Origin: Humisphaera sp.
GTDB lineage: Bacteria > Planctomycetota > Phycisphaerae > Tepidisphaerales > Tepidisphaeraceae
Direction: 5' to 3'
Assembly: GCA_025351525.1 (NCBI GenBank)
Contig: JANXVV010000150.1
Span: 1 to 5,602 of the forward strand
DNA length: 5,602 bases
Under the pieces are notes generated by a model. That model did no database searches. It was not told the origin of the DNA and saw only the letters and a list, made by a program, of their open reading frames with translations. The position numbers and the translations under genes are program-made. Below, one piece after another: positions 1-5,531 of the stretch (positions within the stretch are counted from its first letter, which is position 1; each line of letters opens with the position of its first letter).

Positions 1-18
1 CCGAAGGCACGCTTTTTT
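1..18 (+). terminator. Right half of a probable Rho-independent terminator of an upstream gene
   Basis: The visible part reads ccgaaggcacgc followed directly by six T residues. If the bases just before the window read gcgtg, the structure would be a classic terminator: a GC-rich stem with a GAA loop, then a U tract. The inverted copy at 25-45 shows exactly that stem pairing (GTGCC-GAA-GGCAC on the minus strand, followed by cgcgttttt), which supports the guess. The left arm is not visible, so this is inference. Confidence 0.35.
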
Positions 19-45
19 GATCCGAAAAACGCGTGCCTTCGGCAC
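1..45. repeat. Interrupted palindrome upstream of fmt
   Basis: Positions 1-12 (ccgaaggcacgc) and 31-42 (gcgtgccttcgg) are exact reverse complements. After one T/C mismatch, five more A-T pairs form (14-18 with 25-29), leaving a six-base loop gatccg. The right arm can instead fold alone as gtgcc-ttc-ggcac (33-45), which excludes the long hairpin. The element touches the window edge and may extend further upstream. Two copies of one small hairpin in opposite orientation would also explain it. Confidence 0.7.
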
Positions 46-72
46 AGCCGCTAAAAACATGCGGATTTCAGA

Positions 73-1023
73 ATGACGACTCCATTGCTTTCACCCCTTC
101 GAGTTTTGTTTGCCGGCAGCGGTGAGTTCGGCCTGCCCACGCTCAAAGCCCTGCTGGAAGCGGGGCATGAAATCACGCAAATCTACAGCCAGCCAGACCG
201 CCCCGCCGGTCGGGGACGGGTACTCACCCCCACGCTGATCGCGCAATTTGCGTTGGAGCGCGGCTTGGCTCTCATCCGCACCGAAAACCTGAACGCTGAA
301 ATTCTCCCCGCCGCCGATCTGTTGGTCGTGATCGCCTTCGGTCAGAAAATTTCCCCGGCGGTGGCACATCACGCTCGGCTGGGCAGCGTGAATCTGCACG
401 CGTCCCGGCTGCCGAAATATCGTGGGGCGGCTCCCATCCACTGGGCGATCATTCGAGGCGAGACGGTCACCGGGAATTCGATCATCCGCCTGGCCGACAG
501 AATGGATGCCGGCTTGGTGCTGGGTCGATCCACCGTCGCCATTCTCGAAGCGGAAACAACCGGTGAATTGCACGATCGCCTCGCACTGGATGGAGCGACT
601 CTAATGCTTCGGGTGGTCGATGAATTGGCGGAGGGTCGTGGGGTGGAATCGCCGCAGGAAGATTCGATGGCGACACTCGCGCCAAAGCTGTCGCGAAAGA
701 CATCAACACTCGACTGGTCCCAACCTGCCCCCACCGTCGCACGGCTGATCTGCGGGCTATCCCCCTGGCCGGGTTGCCGGGTGCGGCTGCTTGATTCAAA
801 AGGCAAAGAAACCGCCCGACTCACCCTGCTCCGCGCCAGGATCACCCCATTTGAATCTGCATCGCCCGGTGAGATCGGTGCCGATGGGCAGGTGGGCACC
901 GGCCACTCCACCGCGATCGAAATTCTTGAGATCCAACCCGAAGGCAAGCGGCCCATGAGCCTTACCGATTTCAAAAATGGCCGCGAATGGAGACACGGAA
1001 TGCGGCTGGAGTCCCTCGCATGA
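73..1023 (+). CDS. fmt: Methionyl-tRNA formyltransferase
   Basis: This cytoplasmic enzyme transfers a formyl group from 10-formyltetrahydrofolate to the amino group of Met-tRNA(fMet), producing the initiator tRNA. At 316 aa it has the usual length. The N-terminal formyltransferase domain (about 8-190) carries the family loop QPDRPAGRGR, then VNLHASRLPKYRGAAPIHWA. N107, H109 and D145 (in MDAG) fit the catalytic Asn-His-Asp triad, offset by one from E. coli N106/H108/D144. The C-terminal tRNA-binding domain (about 210-310) contains the typical LDWS and SPWPG segments. The ATG at 73 has only a weak upstream gga (63-65), but the Rossmann strand begins about ten residues in, as expected. The stop overlaps the rsmB start (ATGA), so the two are probably translated from one mRNA. 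N-terminal GSGEFG replaces the commoner GTPEF, a minor variation. Confidence 0.97.
   Translation: MTTPLLSPLRVLFAGSGEFGLPTLKALLEAGHEITQIYSQPDRPAGRGRVLTPTLIAQFALERGLALIRTENLNAEILPAADLLVVIAFGQKISPAVAHHARLGSVNLHASRLPKYRGAAPIHWAIIRGETVTGNSIIRLADRMDAGLVLGRSTVAILEAETTGELHDRLALDGATLMLRVVDELAEGRGVESPQEDSMATLAPKLSRKTSTLDWSQPAPTVARLICGLSPWPGCRVRLLDSKGKETARLTLLRARITPFESASPGEIGADGQVGTGHSTAIEILEIQPEGKRPMSLTDFKNGREWRHGMRLESLA
1008..1023 (+). promoter_or_regulatory. rsmB ribosome-binding site and ATGA stop-start overlap
   Basis: A GGAG at 1008-1011 lies eight bases before the ATG at 1020. That ATG shares two bases with the fmt stop TGA (1021-1023). This decides the rsmB start in favour of 1020 over the in-frame ATG at 987, which lies inside fmt and lacks a clear ribosome-binding site. 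The overlap suggests translational coupling. Confidence 0.75.
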
Positions 1024-2309
1024 CCGCGCGCGATCTGGCCCTCTTTGAACTCGATCAGCGCGCGCTCCCCGGTTGGGATCCGGAAGAAATGCGCCCTCCC
1101 CGCCGAAGCGCCGCCATCGACCCGCGCGATCTGGCGCTCGCGGAACAAATCCTTGTCGGCGTGATTAAAAATCAACTGCTCCTCGTGCATCTGATCGAGC
1201 AATATTCCGGGCGCAAGCGAAAGAGCATCGATCCGGTGGTGCAGAAAATTCTGGCGGTCGGATTGTACCAATTGCATTTTCTGGATCGCATCCCCGCGTC
1301 GGCGGCGGTGAATGAGGCGGTCGAGCAGGCCAAGCGTTTTGGCCGCACCAAAGCCGCCGGGTTTGTGAATGCGATTTTGCGGAAGGCGACAGCCGGTCCA
1401 TCGGTGGTCGAGCCGTCGAATCACTGGAATCAGAATCCCTCACTGCCGGCCTATCTTCGGCTCTCTCATCCCGCCGATTTATTCGATCGCCTGGTCAAAT
1501 TGCTTGGCAATGCCGATGTGATTCGGTTCTGCGAGCACGACAATCGCGAGCCGCCCACGATCGTGCGACTGCTTCCGGGCTTTGCAGCCACCGACCTGGA
1601 AACGCCGGACGTCACAATCACGCCGCACGAACAGGCGGGAATGTTTGTCGTCACCCCCGCCAAAAAAGCGTTGCTGGAAAATTGGTCGCGGCGACAATTG
1701 GCACAGGTGCAAGACCCGACCGCCGCCGGTGTGATCGGCCACTGCCCGATCGAGGCGGGCCAATTACTACTTGACCGATGCGCGGGTTTGGGAACGAAGA
1801 CGATGCAGTTGCGCGAAAAGCTCGGAGAGAACGGCAGAATTGTGGCGATGGACCCGTCCACCGATCGCTGCCGAATGCTTCGATCGCTATTGGCGGAACG
1901 CAAAATCACCAACATCGAGGTACATGAATCGGGTCGGCTGGCGGACGTGCCGAAATTGGCTGATGAATCGTTCGATCTGGCCTTGGTGGATGTCCCGTGC
2001 AGCAATAGCGGTGTGTTGGCGCGGCGTCCGGAGGCTCGCTATTCTCAATCCAGCGCCGCCCTGATTTCGCTGGAGAAGTTGCAGGCGGAAATCATGGACG
2101 ACACCGCCGTTCACGTTCGCCCGGGGGGACACCTCGTCTACAGCACGTGCAGCATCTGGCCCGAGGAAAATCAACGGCAGGTGGATCGCTTCCTCAACCG
2201 ACATCCGGAATTTTCGCGATTGAAAGAGCAGGCGACCCTTCCCAGCCTGTCGCCTGACACGGCGAAGTATCACGACGGTGGGTACTGGGCGGTGCTGCGC
2301 AGAAATTGA
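1020..2309 (+). CDS. rsmB: 16S rRNA (cytosine(967)-C(5))-methyltransferase RsmB
   Basis: This SAM-dependent enzyme (Fmu/Sun family) methylates C967 of 16S rRNA, an assignment from family knowledge and gene order. It is 429 aa from the start at 1020; an in-frame ATG at 987 would add 11 residues. The N-terminal NusB-like RNA-binding domain (about 1-125) shows IPASAAVNEAVEQAKRFG (from 91) and GFVNAILR (114-121). The C-terminal Rossmann methyltransferase domain has VQDPTA, motif I as DRCAGLGTKT (252-261), an acidic SAM-ribose region VAMDPS, motif IV DVPCSNSGVLARRPEARY with C327, and motif VI YSTCSIWPEEN with the probable nucleophile C377. The 50-residue spacing of the two cysteines equals that of E. 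coli RsmB (C325/C375). Motif I differs from the usual CAAPGGKT. The fmt-rsmB order is widespread. RsmF/YebU-type enzymes are unlikely because of the NusB-like domain. Confidence 0.95.
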   Translation: MTARDLALFELDQRALPGWDPEEMRPPRRSAAIDPRDLALAEQILVGVIKNQLLLVHLIEQYSGRKRKSIDPVVQKILAVGLYQLHFLDRIPASAAVNEAVEQAKRFGRTKAAGFVNAILRKATAGPSVVEPSNHWNQNPSLPAYLRLSHPADLFDRLVKLLGNADVIRFCEHDNREPPTIVRLLPGFAATDLETPDVTITPHEQAGMFVVTPAKKALLENWSRRQLAQVQDPTAAGVIGHCPIEAGQLLLDRCAGLGTKTMQLREKLGENGRIVAMDPSTDRCRMLRSLLAERKITNIEVHESGRLADVPKLADESFDLALVDVPCSNSGVLARRPEARYSQSSAALISLEKLQAEIMDDTAVHVRPGGHLVYSTCSIWPEENQRQVDRFLNRHPEFSRLKEQATLPSLSPDTAKYHDGGYWAVLRRN

Positions 2310-2374
2310 GATTCTTTTGGGATTCCGCTTCTTTTTGAGGTCTGGGAAGACGGCTTTGTTCGTCGTAGCATGGG
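2310..2374. other. Convergent intergenic gap with a small palindrome
   Basis: These 65 bases separate the ends of rsmB (+) and the membrane operon (-). CGTAGC (2364-2369) and GCTACG (2374-2379) pair exactly around an ATGG loop, and the palindrome runs into the TAG stop (2375-2377 on the minus strand) of the convergent gene. There is no T tract directly after it on either strand, so it is a weak candidate for a shared terminator. A T-rich stretch (2312-2337) lies before it without a matching stem. Confidence 0.35.
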
Positions 2375-2833
2375 CTACGCGATCCGTTCTCGCCGAATTA
2401 TCTCCAGCGACCGGCCCAAAAACGTCGTCATCACCGCCAGCGCCGCGACGAACAGGCCGGCCAGAACGCACATCATCGCCGCGCCGGGCGCGCCCCATGA
2501 CGTCACGAATAAAATTCCGAGCAGCGTCATATCCAACATCGCCAGCAGCAGGCTGGTGATGATGGCCCAGCGCCTTCGCCGCAATACAAAGATCGCCAGC
2601 ACCAGATAGAGCATTCCCGGCACGATGAACAGGAGGGAGAAGATGATGTAGATCAACCCCGCATCGCGGCCGGCACCGGCCGTGTTTTGTCGACCGGCAT
2701 AGAGGGAAATCGCGCCGAGCGTCAATGCCGCCACGCCGATAAATCGACCGGACAGCGCGGCCTGTTGAAACGAGCGCAACTCGCCGCTGATCTCCGTCAC
2801 CGCACCGGATTTATTGCTGGGGGCCTTGCCCAT
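2375..2833 (-). CDS. Small four-helix inner-membrane protein, function unknown
   Basis: I do not recognise this 152-aa protein. It has a short polar N-terminus (1-30) and four predicted membrane segments at about 31-46, 58-84, 89-110 and 115-139. The strongly basic RRRR (85-88) between helices 2 and 3 and the basic tail SLEIIRRER put that loop and both termini on the cytoplasmic side by the positive-inside rule. There is no signal peptide, catalytic motif or metal site. The gene starts inside the 3' end of the upstream membrane gene (23-nt overlap) and has a strong purine-rich ribosome-binding site there, so the two are almost certainly co-expressed. The helix layout and residues around LLFI..G.L.LV.A.F.LRR resemble the neighbour (91-117), suggesting an old tandem duplication. 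The C-terminus runs convergently towards rsmB. Confidence 0.85.
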   Translation of the reverse strand: MGKAPSNKSGAVTEISGELRSFQQAALSGRFIGVAALTLGAISLYAGRQNTAGAGRDAGLIYIIFSLLFIVPGMLYLVLAIFVLRRRRWAIITSLLLAMLDMTLLGILFVTSWGAPGAAMMCVLAGLFVAALAVMTTFLGRSLEIIRRERIA

Positions 2834-3608
2834 AAGCCCCTCCCGTATCCGGTGGATTTTGCGGCTGCGGGGCCAAGGGTGGCGGGGGCGGCGGAGCGGC
2901 CCACTGCCAACCGGTTTGGCTCTGCGCGGGTTGTATCGGAACGGCGGGCGGAGCGTTGTACGCCGTCTGATTATAAATGCTGCCGCCCGCCGGTGGATTG
3001 CCGGCCTGATACGCCTGCTGTTGCTGCATGTACTGCCAATACTGAGCCTGATACGCCGCCTGCATCTTCCGGAGATACGGGATGGCTCGCAACGCCTGAA
3101 TCAAAAAGTAAACCTGCAATCCGTAGACGGCAATGATAATTCCATTGATCGCCCCCGCACTCGCCTGGCCCCGCGTCATTGCGTAGAGCGTATTGAGCAC
3201 GAGGTAGATCAGAATCAGCCCCGATACCACGATGCCCAACACGATTGGGGTGGTGGTTCCCCGCCGTAAAAAACCGGCGATGACCAGTTGCAACACACCG
3301 CCGAAGATGAAGAGAACCCCAAATACACCGGCGACGATCTTCCAATTCATTCCCGGCGGAAGCGGCGGCAAACGCTGGCCGCCCTGTGCCGCCAACTGCT
3401 CCATGGGCAGGAAGGCGAATGTTCCCATGCACAATCCCATGACCACAACCAAGGCTCCAAGGATGAACATCAGCAGTGAGGCCCGTCTTGCCGAAGCCAT
3501 CGGATTGGGCGGCACCGGTCCCGTTTGATAATTCATATCGTTCAACGGCGGAATCCCCATCGGCGGGGGTGGAAAAGAACCGGGCTGCGGATTCGGATTC
3601 TGACTCAT
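2811..3608 (-). CDS. Four-helix membrane protein with Pro-rich head and Gln/Pro-rich tail, function unknown
   Basis: I do not recognise this 265-aa protein. A proline-rich, low-complexity N-terminus (1-38) precedes four predicted membrane segments at about 45-67, 90-113, 121-143 and 152-174. A long cytoplasmic tail (about 178-265) follows; it is rich in Gln, Tyr, Ala and Pro, includes a QQQQ run and ends with a six-proline run (239-244). RR at 41-42 and RR at 115-116 favour both termini in the cytoplasm. No enzymatic motif is visible; a scaffold or envelope-associated role is possible but unsupported. The start at 3608 has no Shine-Dalgarno sequence, and an in-frame ATG (residue 17) could also serve. 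It is the first gene of an operon with the overlapping 152-aa gene, which it resembles across the helical core. The disordered tail matches nothing in the partner. Confidence 0.85.
   Translation of the reverse strand: MSQNPNPQPGSFPPPPMGIPPLNDMNYQTGPVPPNPMASARRASLLMFILGALVVVMGLCMGTFAFLPMEQLAAQGGQRLPPLPPGMNWKIVAGVFGVLFIFGGVLQLVIAGFLRRGTTTPIVLGIVVSGLILIYLVLNTLYAMTRGQASAGAINGIIIAVYGLQVYFLIQALRAIPYLRKMQAAYQAQYWQYMQQQQAYQAGNPPAGGSIYNQTAYNAPPAVPIQPAQSQTGWQWAAPPPPPPLAPQPQNPPDTGGAYGQGPQQ
2837..2844 (-). promoter_or_regulatory. Shine-Dalgarno site of the 152-aa membrane gene
   Basis: On the minus strand GGGAGGGG ends three bases before the ATG at 2833; its core GGAGG is about five bases away. It lies inside the last codons of the upstream gene and is the best ribosome-binding site in the window. 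It fixes this start and supports translational coupling across the 23-nt gene overlap. Confidence 0.7.
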
Positions 3609-3617
3609 GGGTTTTTG

Positions 3618-3646
3618 ATTCTAAGGATGCAAGGTAAGATTGAACA
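3618..3646 (-). promoter_or_regulatory. Possible promoter of the membrane-protein operon
   Basis: On the minus strand TAGAAT (3618-3623) matches five of six bases of the -10 consensus. TGTTCA (3641-3646) is a poor -35 (three of six) at a 17-base spacing. Transcription would start about 2-4 bases before the ATG at 3608, giving a nearly leaderless mRNA, which fits the lack of a Shine-Dalgarno site. The match is weak and could be chance. Confidence 0.2.
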
Positions 3647-3666
3647 GAGTCATCTTTAGCTTGTAT

Positions 3667-3690
3667 TGCGATGGGCGCAGTGCCATCGCA
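3667..3690. repeat. 8-bp palindrome in the divergent intergenic region
   Basis: TGCGATGG (3667-3674) and CCATCGCA (3683-3690) are exact reverse complements around an eight-base loop gcgcagtg. It lies about 60 bases upstream of the membrane operon start and next to repeat unit A. It could be an operator, an RNA hairpin in the leader, or another dispersed palindrome. No T tract supports a terminator. Confidence 0.5.
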
Positions 3691-3696
3691 TTTGGC

Positions 3697-3752
3697 TCTC
3701 CGGTCCCCTCCCCCCATGTACTCATGGGGGGAGGGTTAGGGTGAGGGGTTTT
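3697..3752 (-). repeat. Dispersed repeat unit A (inverted partner of unit B)
   Basis: Read on the minus strand, the unit begins aaaa-cccctcaccctaaccctc, then forms a hairpin. The hairpin has an exact 13-bp stem (3706-3718 with 3723-3735) and the loop AGTA on this strand. The unit ends g6-aggggaccggaga. It aligns without gaps to unit B outside the stem tip. Its 23-base head (3726-3748) is exactly complementary to 3809-3831. Translated, the head gives KTPHPNPPP, a peptide familiar from mis-extended bacterial gene models. Confidence 0.85.
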
Positions 3753-3804
3753 TTCTGCATGATGAAAATAGGTGAGATGTCTCGACTCGGTAAAAGAAAA
3801 AAGC

Positions 3805-3858
3805 AAGACCCCTCACCCTAACCCTCCCCCCGGAGTACCGGGGGGAGTGGACTGGAAA
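3805..3858 (+). repeat. Dispersed repeat unit B, directly upstream of the sulfatase start
   Basis: The plus-strand unit has the same 23-base head (3809-3831), then a perfect 10-bp hairpin (3824-3833 with 3838-3847) with the loop AGTA, then agtggactggaaa. The stem tip differs from unit A (GG/CC instead of ATG/CAT), yet pairing and loop are kept. It ends six bases before the ATG at 3865, so its hairpin would sit in the sulfatase mRNA leader. GGAAA at 3854-3858 is the only weak ribosome-binding candidate for that start. Confidence 0.85.
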
Positions 3859-3864
3859 ATTCAA

Positions 3865-5472
3865 ATGCGACAACCGAAAAAAATGCGCGGGATCCTAAAG
3901 CAATGGGGACCGATCCTCCGCGATGCGGTCATTGCGATGGTTGTTGCGGTTGTGGGGTGTATCGGTGCCGCGCCCTCATCCGCCGCTGAAACACCCCGGC
4001 CTAACATCGTCTACATTCTCTGCGACGATCTCGGCTACGGGGACGTGAAGTGCATGAACCCCGACGGCAAAATCGCCACCCCTCATGTCGACGCATTGGC
4101 TGCCGACGGAATGATCTTCACGGACGCCCATTCCAGCTCATCCGTCTGCTCACCGACGCGTTACGGAATTCTCACCGGCCGGTACAACTGGCGATCCAGG
4201 CTGCAATCGGGGGTGCTCGGGGGATATTCGCCACCGTTAATTGAACCCGGGCGATTGACCGTGCCCGCGCTGCTCAAACAGCATGGATATCACACCGCCT
4301 GTATCGGCAAATGGCACCTCGGCATGGACATGCCCCTGAAGGCTGACGCCAAACGGCCCGGTGACGCAATCGCCTACACGGGTTGGATGATCGACTATGC
4401 GAAGCCGATTGGCCGCGGTCCGATCGCCGTCGGGTTCGATGAATATTTCGGGATCAGCGCCTCGCTCGACATGGACCCGTTCGTCTTCATCGAAAACGAT
4501 CGCTTCGCGAAAGTGCCGACCGTCGAAAAAAAGTTTGTCCGCAACGGTCCGGCGGCGGACGACTTTGAAGCCGTGGACGTGCTCCCCAGGTTGACGGCCA
4601 GGGCGGTGGACTACATCGGTCGGCGCAGCGCGGATGCGAAATCGGGGAAACCGTTTTTTCTGTACCTTCCCTTCAGCGCGCCGCACGGGCCGATCGTGCC
4701 GACGCCGCAGTGGGCGGGCAGGAGCGGCATCAACGCCTACGCGGATTTCGTGATGCAGACCGACGATAGCGTGGGACGGGTGCTGAAGGCATTGGACGAT
4801 GGAGGCATCACCGAAAACACACTCGTGATTTTTACGAGCGATAATGGTTGCTCACCCGTCGCCAACATCCCCGAACTGCTGGCCAAGGGCCACAATCCCA
4901 ATTACCTTTTTCGCGGACATAAGGCGGATATCTGGGACGGCGGGCATCACATCCCGTTCATCGCCCGCTGGCCCGGGCATGTGAAGCCCTCGAGCCGATC
5001 AAATCAGCTCATCTGCCTGACCGATCTGATGGCCACGGTGGCCGACCTTTTGGATCAGAAGCTTCCTCCCACCGCCGGGGAAGACAGCGTGAGCCTTCTT
5101 CCCGCACTGCTTGGAAAAGACAAAACGCCGCTGCGCGAAGCGGTGGTGCATCACTCGATCACCGGGATGTTTGCCATCCGGCAGGGTCAATGGAAATTGG
5201 AATTGTGCGCCGGTTCCGGCGGGTGGAGCGACCCGAAGGATCCCGCCGCCGTGCGACTGGGCTTGCCGCCGGTGCAGCTATACGACATGGCCAACGACAT
5301 TGGCGAGAAAAATAATGTTCAATCCGCCAACCCGGAGATCGTTCAACGGTTGACGAAGCTGTTGGAGAAATATGTCTCCGAGGGCCGCAGCACGCCGGGT
5401 ACACCGCAGAAGAACACGGTCGAGCCGAATGTGTGGAAGAAGCCGCCGCTGAAGAAGCCTGATGGCGATTGA
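3865..5472 (+). CDS. Exported formylglycine-dependent sulfatase (arylsulfatase-like, type I)
   Basis: This enzyme hydrolyses a sulfate ester; the substrate cannot be read from sequence. It is 535 aa from the ATG at 3865. The frame stays open back to a GTG at 3772, but those 31 codons translate repeat unit B and are probably not protein. The ATG at 3883 (529 aa) is an alternative. The N-terminus is basic, then hydrophobic (about 21-36), with an Ala-rich cleavage region near 40, so export is likely; VVGC32 could be a lipobox. Mature-domain motifs are metal ligands D54-D55 (YILCDDLGYGD), the formylglycine site C95-S-P-T-R99 followed by LTGR, K149 and H151 (GKWHLG), H274 (APHGP), D326-N327 (TSDNG) and K353 (GHKADIW). 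The tail GRSTPG..QKN is common in planctomycete-type arylsulfatases. Maturation needs FGE or anSME from elsewhere in the genome. Confidence 0.95.
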   Translation: MRQPKKMRGILKQWGPILRDAVIAMVVAVVGCIGAAPSSAAETPRPNIVYILCDDLGYGDVKCMNPDGKIATPHVDALAADGMIFTDAHSSSSVCSPTRYGILTGRYNWRSRLQSGVLGGYSPPLIEPGRLTVPALLKQHGYHTACIGKWHLGMDMPLKADAKRPGDAIAYTGWMIDYAKPIGRGPIAVGFDEYFGISASLDMDPFVFIENDRFAKVPTVEKKFVRNGPAADDFEAVDVLPRLTARAVDYIGRRSADAKSGKPFFLYLPFSAPHGPIVPTPQWAGRSGINAYADFVMQTDDSVGRVLKALDDGGITENTLVIFTSDNGCSPVANIPELLAKGHNPNYLFRGHKADIWDGGHHIPFIARWPGHVKPSSRSNQLICLTDLMATVADLLDQKLPPTAGEDSVSLLPALLGKDKTPLREAVVHHSITGMFAIRQGQWKLELCAGSGGWSDPKDPAAVRLGLPPVQLYDMANDIGEKNNVQSANPEIVQRLTKLLEKYVSEGRSTPGTPQKNTVEPNVWKKPPLKKPDGD

Positions 5473-5531
5473 GATTGGCGCGGTCGCCCCGAGCCCTCCG
5501 GCAACTGATTTTCGGGAGTGCCGACCCTTTG

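Noticed and set aside
369..1424. Long minus-strand open frame (351 codons) across fmt and the start of rsmB
   Set aside because: It is antisense to two clearly recognised genes, crosses their junction, has arginine/serine-rich composition and shows no domain; a GC-rich codon shadow.
1887..2498. Minus-strand frame of 203 codons across the rsmB end and the convergent gene
   Set aside because: It overlaps conserved rsmB motifs and the 152-aa membrane gene in another frame, with no recognisable features.
2687..3269. Plus-strand frames opposite the membrane operon
   Set aside because: Arg/Pro-rich translations with no ribosome-binding site; shadows of the minus-strand genes.
2971..3717. Minus-strand frame of 248 codons overlapping the 265-aa membrane gene
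   Set aside because: It is frame-shifted relative to a frame with clear membrane helices and proline-rich ends; its own translation is Gly/Arg/Asp-rich without structure.
3621..3806. 61-codon minus-strand frame in the intergenic region
   Set aside because: Most of it translates repeat unit A (KTPHPNPPP); it has no ribosome-binding site or conserved features.
3697..3858. CRISPR-like repeat-spacer arrangement
   Set aside because: There are only two units, in opposite orientation, with one spacer and no cas genes.
5477..5488. GGCG-CGGT-CGCC hairpin after the sulfatase stop as a terminator
   Set aside because: The stem is only four pairs and no T tract follows.
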